A DNA stretch of 13,129 bases from an uncultured Collinsella sp. (lineage in GTDB: Bacteria > Actinomycetota > Coriobacteriia > Coriobacteriales > Coriobacteriaceae): assembly GCA_902463875.1 (NCBI GenBank), contig CABQHR010000031.1, positions 1-13,129 of the forward strand, written 5' to 3'. Within the stretch, counting starts at the first letter, position 1, and the number at the start of each line of letters is the position of its first letter. A model generated the notes under the pieces. It saw only the letters and a program-made list of their open reading frames with translations. It did no database searches and was not told the DNA's origin. Below, piece after piece: positions 5,717 to 12,881 of the stretch. The position numbers and the translations under genes are program-made.

Positions 5717-6196
5717 TTAATTGGTATGTCCGCCGCCCGCTGTCATCTGAGCCGCATGCTCCAGCTGGTCCGCTATGGCCTCCCAGCTTTCGCGGGCGGC
5801 CTTCGTAGAACCGGGAAAGTTTACGACAAGTGTATGACCTCGTTGCATGCAAATAGCGCGCGAGAGCATGGCGCGGCGCGTCTTGGTCATCGAGTACGCA
5901 CGGATCGCCTCGGCAATACCCGGCACGTCGCGATCGCAGACGGCACGCGTCGCCTCGGGCGTCACATCGCGCATCGAAAGCCCCGTGCCGCCGCAGGTAA
6001 GCACAACATTGGCGTGGCACTCATCGGCGGCTTCCACAATGGCATCACCGATCTCGCTGACGTCGTCGCGCACGACCACATGTGAGACGACCGTCCAGCC
6101 CTGCGCCTCGATAAGTTCCTCGAGTGCGGCTCCAGCCTCGTCCTGGGCAAGGTCCCGCGTATCCGAGCACGTCACGATCGATATCTTCAGCTCCAT
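5717..6196 (-). CDS. mog: Molybdopterin adenylyltransferase (MogA/MoaB family)
   Basis: This 159-residue cytoplasmic protein of the MoCF-biosynthesis fold activates molybdopterin by adenylylation, giving MPT-AMP for the MoeA step. Family motifs: VTCSDTRD near the N-terminus (residues 8-15), TCGGTGLSMRDVTPEAT (67-83) forming the molybdopterin-binding loop, and NFPGSTKAA (126-134). The VPGIAEAIRAYS segment (91-102) is closer to MogA than to short MoaB proteins, but the two names are not sharply separable. ATG at 6194-6196 was chosen because GGAGGA lies about five bases upstream. Longer in-frame starts would run back into moeA and lack a ribosome-binding site. It begins 10 bp after the moeA stop, so the two are one operon. 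Confidence 0.9.
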   Translation of the reverse strand: MELKISIVTCSDTRDLAQDEAGAALEELIEAQGWTVVSHVVVRDDVSEIGDAIVEAADECHANVVLTCGGTGLSMRDVTPEATRAVCDRDVPGIAEAIRAYSMTKTRRAMLSRAICMQRGHTLVVNFPGSTKAARESWEAIADQLEHAAQMTAGGGHTN

Positions 6197-6206
6197 AGCA
6201 TTCCTC

Positions 6207-7469
6207 CTACAACACGGCGCCCTCAGGCAGGTCGACACGCACAACATCCACGACGTCGCCCGCCTTGAGCTCGCACGGACCTTCGTCAATACGCAGCAGG
6301 CAGTTGGCCCGCTGCATCGTGCCGAGCAACGCCGAATTCTGCGTCTTGGCCTCGGTCACCAACAGCTCACCGGTCTCGGGGTCGCGCAAAACCGTGGCGC
6401 GATCGAAGAAGCGGCGATGCTGTCGCTTTTTCACGCCGTGCGTGAGCATCGCCTGCTGCACGGGACGCGCCCCCTCGGCAAAACCGCGCATCTTGCGGAT
6501 CGCCGGGCGGGCGAGCATCTCAAAGCCCACATACGCCGCGGCCGGATTGCCTGAAAGTCCCAGGTAGGGCTTACCCCCAAGCAAGCCAAACGTGATGGCC
6601 TTGCCCGGACGCATCGAGATGCGGTCAAACAGCACCTCGCCCTCGCGCCGGACGAGCGCCGTCACGTAGTCGTAGTCGCCTGCCGAGGCGCCACCGCTCG
6701 TAATGACAAAATCGCACTCCAGCACGGCGCGATGCACCAGCTCGGCAATCGCCTGCTCATCATCGGGCGCAATGCCGTAGAACACGGGCTCGGCTCCTGC
6801 ATCGAGCGCTTCGGCCATCAACGCCGACGAGTTGGAATCGCGAATCTGACCGCGCGCCGGTACCTTACTCGGCGTGACCAGTTCCGTCCCCAGCGAGATA
6901 ATGCCCACGCGCGGAGCGGCATGCACCTTCACGCTCGCATACCCGGCGCTCGCCAGCAAGCCGGCGCCCGCCGGTGCCACAACCTCGCCGACACGCATCA
7001 CGATATCGCCGGCATGCGCCTCCTCGGCGGCAGAGCGAACGTTCTCCCCCACCTTGGCAGGCGCCGAGAACCTCACACGCGAGCCCTCGTTGCCGTCGCC
7101 ATCGAGCACATCGACGATCTCGTACTTCACCACGGCATCGGCACCCTCGGGCACCGGCGCGCCCGTCATGATGCGGACCGTCTCGCCCGCGCCAATTGCG
7201 CCCTCAAACACATGGCCCGCGGCCTCGTGTCCGATAACGTCGAGCGTCACCGGCGCCTCACCAGATGCCTGCGCCAAATCCGCCGAGCGCACGGCATATC
7301 CGTCCATAGCGCTGTTGGCAAACGGTGAGATGTCGATATCGGCCACCGCGTCCTCTGCCAAGGGAAGACCGGCGGCCTGCCACACGGGAATCTCGACAAC
7401 TTCGGTGCGATTCACGTGCGACAAGACGATCGCCTGTGCGTCCTCCAACGGAATGAGTTTCTCTGCCAT
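6207..7469 (-). CDS. moeA: Molybdopterin molybdenumtransferase
   Basis: A 420-residue MoeA, the usual length, which inserts molybdate into MPT-AMP to form the molybdenum cofactor. Motifs in order: ISPFANSAMDGYAVR near residue 55, RIMTGAPVPEGADAVVKYE, VGIISLGTELV, GQIRDSNSSAL, TSGGASAGDYDY (conserved acidic site), MRPGKAITFG, and LSGNPAAAYVGFEM. The C-terminal beta-barrel domain IV is present. ATG at 7467-7469 was chosen because AGAGGTG lies a few bases upstream; ATGs further upstream in frame lack a Shine-Dalgarno sequence. It is transcribed with mog and lies beside the molybdate transporter, so uptake and insertion are clustered. The moaA, moaC, moaD/E and mobA genes are not in the window. 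Divergent from the CLC gene, with about 210 bp between. Confidence 0.93.
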   Translation of the reverse strand: MAEKLIPLEDAQAIVLSHVNRTEVVEIPVWQAAGLPLAEDAVADIDISPFANSAMDGYAVRSADLAQASGEAPVTLDVIGHEAAGHVFEGAIGAGETVRIMTGAPVPEGADAVVKYEIVDVLDGDGNEGSRVRFSAPAKVGENVRSAAEEAHAGDIVMRVGEVVAPAGAGLLASAGYASVKVHAAPRVGIISLGTELVTPSKVPARGQIRDSNSSALMAEALDAGAEPVFYGIAPDDEQAIAELVHRAVLECDFVITSGGASAGDYDYVTALVRREGEVLFDRISMRPGKAITFGLLGGKPYLGLSGNPAAAYVGFEMLARPAIRKMRGFAEGARPVQQAMLTHGVKKRQHRRFFDRATVLRDPETGELLVTEAKTQNSALLGTMQRANCLLRIDEGPCELKAGDVVDVVRVDLPEGAVL

Positions 7470-7527
7470 ATACACCTCTAGCATGCAACGGCGCACATCA
7501 CGGGCGCCGATTCTTTATGTTTATCTC

Positions 7528-7533
7528 AGTATA
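7528..7533 (-). promoter_or_regulatory. Possible -10 element of the moeA-mog operon
   Basis: TATACT on the minus strand lies about 60 bp upstream of the moeA start. The matching -35 position is GC-rich and poor, and contains a short inverted repeat CGCCG-CACGA-CGGCG (7540-7554). The same bases give TATAAT on the plus strand (7530-7535), so orientation is ambiguous. Confidence 0.35.
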
Positions 7534-7645
7534 ATCCCCCGCCGCACGACGGCGACACGGCCCGTGCCCACGAATACACCTGTCGGTAACGGACGGCGAA
7601 ACAGAACCAAAACCAACCAGCCGGTTTGTCACGTTTGGCACGTTC

Positions 7646-7651
7646 TATAAT
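7646..7651 (+). promoter_or_regulatory. Possible -10 element of the CLC gene
   Basis: A perfect TATAAT lies 29 bp upstream of the ATG at 7681. The nearest TTGACA-like hexamer (TTGTCA, 7626-7631) is only 14 bp away, so the -35 is poor. The resulting leader would be under 25 nt, leaving no room for a riboswitch. Confidence 0.4.
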
Positions 7652-7680
7652 GCTCGTGTTGCAATCAAGAAGAGGAACGT

Positions 7681-9102
7681 ATGGCTTTTACCGACAAACC
7701 CGAAAGCGCTAACGAGGCGCAGGATCATTCCCAGCCGCTCGACGACGGCGGCTTCTTCTCCCTTAACGACGTCATCATGGCCGGCAGGCATCAGCTCACC
7801 CGCTCCGAGCATCTCTTGGCTGCCGACACGCGCCGCAACGCCCGCAACCTACTCGCGAGCGCCAAGTTGCTCGCACTCGTCGTCATCGTCTCGCTCGCCA
7901 TGGGCGTTGCCGCTTGGACGTTTTTGGCCTCGCTGAATATCGCGACCGACTATCGCGAGCACCACGCGTGGGTCTACGCATTGCTTCCCGTTGTGGGCAT
8001 TGCCACCGCATGGGTGTACAAAAACCACGGCCTTGCTGCCAAACGAGGCAACAACCTGGTCATCGACTCCGCTCTGGGCACACGCCTCATCCATATGCGC
8101 ATGGCCGTCCTCACCTTCGTCTGCTCCACGCTCACGCACCTAACGGGTGGATCGGCCGGTCGCGAGGGAGCCGCGGTGCAGATTGGCGGCACCATCGCCA
8201 GCAACATCTCGAGCCTCGCCCACCTCAAAAAGCATGACCACCACGACCTCATGCTCGCCGGCATCTCGTCGGCCTTTGGCGCCGTATTCGGTTCGCCCCT
8301 TGCTGGAGCTTTCTTTGGCATGGAGATGTGCTTTATCGGCAAGATCGACTACACCGCGGGCATCTACTGCCTGGTCGCCTCGTTTACCGGCTACTTTACG
8401 TCGCTTGCCTTGGGAACCGAGTACGAGGCGAATGTCATCGCCAGCGTTCCCAACATGACACCACGGACGGTTGTCATCGTTGTCATCAGCGCCATTATCT
8501 TCGGCCTGACGGCACGCCTCTTTGCCTGGTCGGTTCGAACCGTCAAAAGCCTGTACAGTCGCTTTATCACCAATTACCTCGTCCGCGCACTCATAGGCGC
8601 ACTCGTGGTTTTGGCCGCCTATGCCCTCCTCGACGCCTGGGACTACGCCGGCCTTTCCACGTGGCTTTCCGGCGCAGGATTTGCAGGTAACACCACCCTG
8701 GCGGACGCAGCCATCAAGTTGGTCGTCACAGCGCTTACCCTGGGCGCGGGCTTCCAAGGCGGCGAGGTCACGCCCCTGTTTGGCATCGGTGCGGCACTCG
8801 GTGGCTGGATCGGTTGCCTTACCGGGCTTGAACCCAGTTTTCTGGCGGCCCTCGGCATGCTCGGCGTGTTCTGCGCCGGCCTTAACGTGCCCATCACCAC
8901 CTGCATGATGGCCATCGACCTGTTCCACGGCACAGCGGCCGGGTTCTTTGTCATCGTTGCGTTTATCAGTTATCTTGCCGGCGGCCACCGCGGCGTTTAT
9001 CCCGCGCAGCGCATTATCTCGCCCAAGCGCCGTTCGCTCATTGTGGACGAGGGCGGCACGGTGGCAGAGGCTATCGAGCGTCACAACGACCTGATAGAGT
9101 AG
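7681..9102 (+). CDS. CLC-family anion transporter with fluoride-type signature
   Basis: A 473-residue integral membrane protein with about ten hydrophobic segments after a ~60-residue cytoplasmic N-terminus and no C-terminal CBS domains. CLC motifs: GGSAGREGAAVQ (residues 156-167, gating Glu162), GSPLAGAFFGME, and GGEVTPLFGIGAALGG. Where chloride-type CLCs carry GSGIP with the anion-coordinating Ser, this protein has GNNLV (123-127). GNNL plus GREGxxVQ is, to my knowledge, the pattern of CLC-F fluoride/proton antiporters, which export fluoride. Chloride transport remains possible. Start ATG 7681 has AGAGGA about five bases upstream. The lipid kinase gene follows 85 bp downstream on the same strand. 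Confidence 0.85.
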   Translation: MAFTDKPESANEAQDHSQPLDDGGFFSLNDVIMAGRHQLTRSEHLLAADTRRNARNLLASAKLLALVVIVSLAMGVAAWTFLASLNIATDYREHHAWVYALLPVVGIATAWVYKNHGLAAKRGNNLVIDSALGTRLIHMRMAVLTFVCSTLTHLTGGSAGREGAAVQIGGTIASNISSLAHLKKHDHHDLMLAGISSAFGAVFGSPLAGAFFGMEMCFIGKIDYTAGIYCLVASFTGYFTSLALGTEYEANVIASVPNMTPRTVVIVVISAIIFGLTARLFAWSVRTVKSLYSRFITNYLVRALIGALVVLAAYALLDAWDYAGLSTWLSGAGFAGNTTLADAAIKLVVTALTLGAGFQGGEVTPLFGIGAALGGWIGCLTGLEPSFLAALGMLGVFCAGLNVPITTCMMAIDLFHGTAAGFFVIVAFISYLAGGHRGVYPAQRIISPKRRSLIVDEGGTVAEAIERHNDLIE

Positions 9103-9187
9103 ATGCAGTAAACGCCGCACGGTCACAATCGGGGCAACATAACCCGAACGCGACCGCATCGTCACGCCATACGCCGGGAGTCGCCCC

Positions 9188-10150
9188 ATGCACGCAACTG
9201 ATTTTGGTCGCACGCTCATCATCGCCAACCCCGCCGCCCAGTCGGGCGCGGCACGCGAAGTGGCTGAGCGCCTGCAACGCTTTTTGGACATGACCGCGCG
9301 CGCATCCCAGTTTGACCTGGTGTTGACCGAGCGTATGGGACACGCCAAGAAGCTGGCCGCACAGGCTCAGGGCTACCGCACCGTTATCGCCCTTGGCGGC
9401 GACGGCGTGATCCACGAGGTCGTCAATGGACTCATGGCACAGGAAGAAGCAGCCCGACCGGCGCTTGCCGTCCTGCCCGTGGGCTCCGGCAACGATTTTG
9501 CCCAGACGCTCGGCATCGATGATTTTTCCGGTAAAGATTTTGGCGCCCTGCTCACCTGCGAGCTGCAGCGTCAGGACATCGGGCGCATTCGCTCGTGGAA
9601 CCCTGCAAGCGGCAGCGGCGAGGCGGCCGTCGAGTATTACGACCAGACGCTCTCCGTCGGCATTGACGCCGCTATCGGCCTGGGCACCACCGAGCTGCGC
9701 AAGAAGACGGGACTTACCGGCGCTCCGCTCTATACCCTTTCGGGCCTTGAGCAGTTTGGCCTGCGCTATCGCAACTACCCCATGACGGTTAGCTTTGACG
9801 GCGCGCCCGCCGAGCGCGTGCGGGCGATTATCATGGCCATCCAGCTGGGCCCCACCTATGGCTCGGGCTATCGTATCTGCCCCGACGCCGACCCCTGCGA
9901 CGGTATCCTCGACGTTTGTTACGCATGCGGTCCCGTGCCCCGTGCAGTCGCCCTGCCCATGTTCCTTTCAGCCAAGGACGGCCACCACACCAAGCTTCCG
10001 CCGGTGCGCATGCGCCGCTGCCGCCATGCCGAACTCACCTTCGAGGAGCCAGACTACTCCATTCAGGCCGACGGCGAGCCCATCGTCGCCTCGCGCATCG
10101 AGGTGGACATCCTTCCCGCCGTCCTCGAAGTCTGGCACCCAACCCGCTAG
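9188..10150 (+). CDS. YegS/BmrU-type lipid kinase (diacylglycerol kinase catalytic domain)
   Basis: A 320-residue cytoplasmic, membrane-associated kinase of the DAGK/YegS family, which phosphorylates diacylglycerol or related lipids with ATP. Motifs: LIIANPAAQSGAA (residues 10-22), nucleotide-binding GGDGVIHEVVNG (Gly70-Gly81, Asp72 in the GGDG loop), and GSGNDFA (99-105). The C-terminal half contains the beta-sandwich region ending in EEPDYSIQADGEPI, a family hallmark. Length is typical (about 300 residues). ATG at 9188 has GGGAG seven bases upstream. Possible roles are recycling of diacylglycerol from lipoteichoic-acid or glycolipid synthesis; the lipid substrate cannot be read from sequence. 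The gene ends next to a long inverted repeat and converges with the downstream release-factor-like gene. Confidence 0.88.
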   Translation: MHATDFGRTLIIANPAAQSGAAREVAERLQRFLDMTARASQFDLVLTERMGHAKKLAAQAQGYRTVIALGGDGVIHEVVNGLMAQEEAARPALAVLPVGSGNDFAQTLGIDDFSGKDFGALLTCELQRQDIGRIRSWNPASGSGEAAVEYYDQTLSVGIDAAIGLGTTELRKKTGLTGAPLYTLSGLEQFGLRYRNYPMTVSFDGAPAERVRAIIMAIQLGPTYGSGYRICPDADPCDGILDVCYACGPVPRAVALPMFLSAKDGHHTKLPPVRMRRCRHAELTFEEPDYSIQADGEPIVASRIEVDILPAVLEVWHPTR

Positions 10151-10157
10151 CCACCCC

Positions 10158-10227
10158 TAAGTTGCGGTGAAATAGGGACTGTTTTGCGGCTTTGACAGCC
10201 CAACAGTCCCTATTTCACCGCAACTTA
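10158..10227. repeat. Perfect 26-bp inverted repeat between convergent genes
   Basis: Arms 10158-10183 and 10202-10227 are perfect 26-bp reverse complements separated by 18 bp. The spacer holds a further small stem, GGCT (10188-10191) with AGCC (10197-10200). Beyond the arms, CCCC/GGGG runs extend the pairing with one bulged base. It fills the gap between the lipid-kinase stop (10150) and the release-factor-like stop (10236-10238). No U-tract follows on either strand, so it is not a standard terminator, though a hairpin this strong could block or process convergent transcripts. The TGCG...AAA..GGGAC core is shared with the palindrome at 10640-10672. Confidence 0.85.
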
Positions 10228-10235
10228 TGGGGAGG

Positions 10236-10616
10236 CTATTCGACGCTGCCCGGCTTGCGGCGGTTGGCCTTTTTGATGGCGTTGAAGTGCTTGTCGTTGA
10301 GTCTGCGCTGGCGCGAGTGTTGGGGCACCTTGGTCTTGACGCGACGGCGCGGCGGACGGCCGCGACGCTCGAGCTCGGCCTTCAGCTTGCGCAGGCAGCT
10401 CGCACGATTCTGAAACTGACTACGGCTCTCGCGCGCCGTCACGACAATCCCCGTGGGTCCATGTTTCATGCGCACCGCCGAGTCCGTCGTGTTCACGCCC
10501 TGCCCGCCCGGGCCCGTCGCGCGAAACACCTGCACCTCGCAATCGCGCGCCAACTCCTCGACCGACATCTCGGCATAGCGCGCATATTCGCGCCATGCCA
10601 TCTTGTTCTCATCCAT
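10236..10616 (-). CDS. GGQ peptide-chain-release-factor-like protein, likely ribosome rescue (ArfB type)
   Basis: A 126-residue protein with only the catalytic release-factor domain: [16 protein letters not shown] (residues 35-50, GGQ at 37-39), [19 protein letters not shown], then a basic C-terminal tail from residue ~88 ([19 protein letters not shown] and onward). The domain that reads stop codons in RF1/RF2 is absent. A GGQ domain plus a basic tail matches ArfB/YaeJ-like proteins, which hydrolyse peptidyl-tRNA on ribosomes stalled without a stop codon, the tail entering the mRNA channel. The residue after GGQ is Gly rather than the usual His, Asn or Lys. ATG at 10614-10616 has GGGAGG seven bases upstream; longer in-frame starts have no ribosome-binding site and run back through the terminator palindrome into xpt. 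It sits 20 bp after that terminator. Confidence 0.85.
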   Translation of the reverse strand: MDENKMAWREYARYAEMSVEELARDCEVQVFRATGPGGQGVNTTDSAVRMKHGPTGIVVTARESRSQFQNRASCLRKLKAELERRGRPPRRRVKTKVPQHSRQRRLNDKHFNAIKKANRRKPGSVE

Positions 10617-10635
10617 ATCAATACCTCCCCTCATA

Positions 10636-10672
10636 CAAAAATGCGACAAAGGGAAGGTCCCTTTGTCGCATT
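10636..10672 (-). terminator. Palindromic intrinsic terminator of xpt
   Basis: Perfect 15-bp arms at 10640-10654 and 10658-10672 enclose a 3-nt loop. On the minus strand the stem is followed by a T-run (complement of 10637-10641), giving a strong intrinsic terminator 27 bp after the xpt stop. It lies only 20 bp ahead of the downstream start codon, leaving no room for a separate promoter there. The core resembles that of the 10158-10227 repeat. Confidence 0.8.
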
Positions 10673-10698
10673 GCATACCAATCGCTTGTGTTGCGCGC

Positions 10699-11277
10699 TT
10701 AGGCGAAAGTAATCTCGCCGGTCTCGCAGTCCATATCGGCGATACGGGCCAGGCTCTCAACGCGGAAGCCGCGCTCGCGGAGCTTATCGCCGCCGCCCTG
10801 GAAGCCCTTCTCCACTGCAATGCCAATACCGGACACCTCGGCACCCGCAGCCTCGCAGATCTTGATAAGGCCCTCGAGCGCGCAGCCGTTGGCCAGGAAG
10901 TCGTCGATGATCAGGACCTTGTCGCCCTCGGACAAGAAACGCTTACCCACGATAACCGGGTACTCCTTCTGCTTGGTAAAGGAGTAGATGGTCGTGGCAT
11001 ACTGCTCGCCGTCGAGGTTGATGGACTGTGCCTTCTTGGCAAAGACCACCGGCACGCCGCCAAAATGCTGAGCCGCGATGCAAGCCATGCCAATGCCCGA
11101 AGCCTCGATCGTCAGGATCTTGTTGATCTCGACATCCTTGAACAGACGGGCCCACTCGGCGCCCATGTGGTCGAACAGCTCAACGTCGCACTGGTGGTTG
11201 AGGAAGGCATCAACCTTAAGGACGTTACCGGCCTTTACGATGCCGTCATGGCGAATACGATCCTCAAGCTCCTGCAT
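10699..11277 (-). CDS. xpt: Xanthine phosphoribosyltransferase
   Basis: A 192-residue purine-salvage enzyme that converts xanthine and PRPP to XMP. It matches the Bacillus Xpt pattern along its whole length: [12 protein letters not shown] near residue 20, [31 protein letters not shown], the PRPP-binding [32 protein letters not shown] and ESLARI. Length agrees with the family (about 190). ATG at 11275-11277 has AAGGGG seven bases upstream. The ~160-bp gap to the MFS stop contains a short CGCGG/CCGCG hairpin in the leader but no recognisable purine riboswitch, unlike the Bacillus xpt-pbuX operon. No xanthine permease gene follows. Confidence 0.93.
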   Translation of the reverse strand: MQELEDRIRHDGIVKAGNVLKVDAFLNHQCDVELFDHMGAEWARLFKDVEINKILTIEASGIGMACIAAQHFGGVPVVFAKKAQSINLDGEQYATTIYSFTKQKEYPVIVGKRFLSEGDKVLIIDDFLANGCALEGLIKICEAAGAEVSGIGIAVEKGFQGGGDKLRERGFRVESLARIADMDCETGEITFA

Positions 11278-11435
11278 GGCGCAACCCCTTCTCGCGGCAA
11301 CGATACCGCGCGATTAATAAACGTTGTTCGATAGTCTACCACGGACCGACCCCCGCCCGCCCCACAAGCCGCATCGCACCACAAACCAGTCTTTTTGAGA
11401 CGGCGCGAATACGTGGCAGGCAGCCTCCCAACACG

Positions 11436-12740
11436 CTAATGGCGGGCGCGCATCCTCATCAAGCGCACCATGGCGAGCGCAAAGCCCACAGCGGCCACAG
11501 CCATGAGCACGTAGAACACCGAGCGAAAGCCGAACAGGAACACATCCGGACGGCCTGCAACAAAACTGGTCACAGCCTCGCCCATCGCCACGCTCATCTG
11601 GCCATACAGGATGTGCGACGCCGCCGTAATACCCAGCGCCATGCCTGCATAGCGCGCCAAACTGCCCAAGCTGCCCGCAAAACCGAGCGCCTCGCGCGGG
11701 GCCGACCCCATGTACAGGGAGTTGTTGGGACTCTGGAAGATCGACGTACCGCACGACATAAATGCGACGCAGCACACGATGACAGGGATCGAAGAGTGCT
11801 CGTCGAGCGTGCTCACCGCAAAGAGGCCGCACACGTACACGCCCAGGCCCACGGCCGTGGGGCCCTCGCAGCCAACACGGTCCGAAACCGTACCCGAAAG
11901 CGGGCCGATAAAGGCATTCACCATCGGCAACGCCAAAAAGAGTAGTCCAGAGATGTCGGAACCAAAGCCGTGGGCGTCCTGAAAATAGAACGGCAGGATA
12001 AACTCTGATGCGCCAATACCAACGAACACGATGAGCATGCAGGCGAGGTTGATGGTGAAGGCCGAATTTGCAAAGCAGCGACGAGCAGCCTCGATCAGGG
12101 ACATGGGGCGCTCGCCAGCCTCCGGCTTAACATGCGGCAGCGTATAGAGCCCCACGATAAACGAGATGACGCCAATGGGCAGGTTGATGAGGAAGATGCT
12201 CTCCCAGGGAAAGCTTGCCACCAGCATGCCGCCGAGCACGGGGCCACACATCATGCCGAGGGCCACAAAGGTCGCGAGAATACCCATGGCACGGCCTCGT
12301 TCGCGCGCCGGAAACGACTCGGTGATGATACCCATGTTGTTAGCCATGGCCGCCGCGCAGCCGACGCCCTGCACAATGCGTGCCAGAATAAGAACTTCGA
12401 GCGAACTCGAAAGGCCGCACAGCAGCGAGCCGGCCGTAAAAACGATGACGCCCAGCTGGAATACGCCCACCTTGCCGCGCACGTCGCCCAAGCGGCCAAA
12501 CGGCAGCATAGCCACGCATGTCGCAAGCAGGTACACCGAGCTCACCAGCTGAATGCGTTCGAGGCCCACGCCCAGCTCCTTTTGCATCACGGGCAACGCC
12601 ACGGTCACGACGGTCGAATCCAGACACGACATAAACGTCATGATGAGCACGGTAAACAGAATCGCCCATTTGTTCTTGCCATGGGTGTCGCCCTCAAGGG
12701 CAATGTGCTCGCGGCGCAGCTGCTCTGCGGTTTTCTCCAT
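11436..12740 (-). CDS. MFS transporter, drug-efflux type
   Basis: A 434-residue major facilitator protein with twelve apparent hydrophobic segments after a ~25-residue charged N-terminus. Motifs: CLDSTVVTVALPVM in helix 1, GRLGDVRGKVGVF (motif A) between helices 2 and 3, LILARIVQGVG (motif B) in helix 4, and GPVLGGMLVASFPWESIFLI (motif C region, hallmark of proton-coupled drug exporters) around helix 5. The sequence style is that of DHA2/EmrB-QacA pumps, but the two extra central helices of 14-TM members appear to be missing, so a DHA1-like 12-TM antiporter is likely. The substrate is unknown. ATG at 12738-12740 has GAAAGGA about five bases upstream. It sits 27 bp downstream of a strong terminator hairpin crossed by a small ORF, with no room for its own promoter. 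Confidence 0.85.
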   Translation of the reverse strand: MEKTAEQLRREHIALEGDTHGKNKWAILFTVLIMTFMSCLDSTVVTVALPVMQKELGVGLERIQLVSSVYLLATCVAMLPFGRLGDVRGKVGVFQLGVIVFTAGSLLCGLSSSLEVLILARIVQGVGCAAAMANNMGIITESFPARERGRAMGILATFVALGMMCGPVLGGMLVASFPWESIFLINLPIGVISFIVGLYTLPHVKPEAGERPMSLIEAARRCFANSAFTINLACMLIVFVGIGASEFILPFYFQDAHGFGSDISGLLFLALPMVNAFIGPLSGTVSDRVGCEGPTAVGLGVYVCGLFAVSTLDEHSSIPVIVCCVAFMSCGTSIFQSPNNSLYMGSAPREALGFAGSLGSLARYAGMALGITAASHILYGQMSVAMGEAVTSFVAGRPDVFLFGFRSVFYVLMAVAAVGFALAMVRLMRMRARH

Positions 12741-12766
12741 ATCCATCCTTTCGAGTGGCGCAACGC

Positions 12767-12812
12767 AAAAACGGGGCCCCAATCGCCTACAAACAGTCGC
12801 GATTGGGGTCCC
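12767..12812 (-). terminator. Intrinsic terminator (possible attenuator) upstream of the MFS gene
   Basis: On the minus strand, a 14-bp GC-rich stem (5' arm complement of 12799-12812; 3' arm complement of 12773-12786, one G-U pair) encloses a 12-nt loop and is followed by G and TTTTT (12767-12771). It may simply end the PLP-enzyme transcript. Because the MFS start follows 27 bp later and a small ORF runs through the 5' arm, it may instead be a conditional attenuator. Confidence 0.88.
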
Positions 12813-12858
12813 GCCTACGGAATCGGAACGAAAGGTCGCCGAAGCTTTCTGCCAGCAT
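12787..12858 (-). CDS. Candidate 23-residue leader peptide for the MFS gene
   Basis: A short ORF with ATG at 12856-12858 and TAG at 12787-12789. The peptide starts MLAESFGDLSF and has RFRRR at residues 12-16. AAGG (complement of 12864-12867) lies five bases before the ATG. Codons 16-20 encode the 5' arm of the terminator hairpin, and the stop codon is in its loop. A ribosome paused on the arginine codons would cover part of the 5' arm and could prevent the terminator forming. Macrolide-bound ribosomes are known to stall at Arg/Lys-X-Arg/Lys motifs, and R-F-R fits that pattern. It begins 23 bp after the upstream gene's stop codon. Expression is not proven; chance occurrence is the alternative. 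Confidence 0.45.
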   Translation of the reverse strand: MLAESFGDLSFRFRRRDPNRDCL

Positions 12859-12881
12859 CGGCGCCTTATGCGAACGCTAGC

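Noticed and set aside
8140..9348. A 402-codon minus-strand frame opposite the CLC gene
   Set aside because: It is polar and repetitive in composition, crosses the CLC/lipid-kinase boundary, and the plus frame carries clear CLC motifs.
11389..11401. GTCT-TTTTG-AGAC hairpin as terminator of the MFS gene
   Set aside because: Only 4 bp with no U-tract after the stem on the minus strand.
11278..11435. Purine riboswitch upstream of xpt
   Set aside because: The conserved purine-aptamer junction and loop sequences were not found; only a short CGCGG/CCGCG hairpin is visible.
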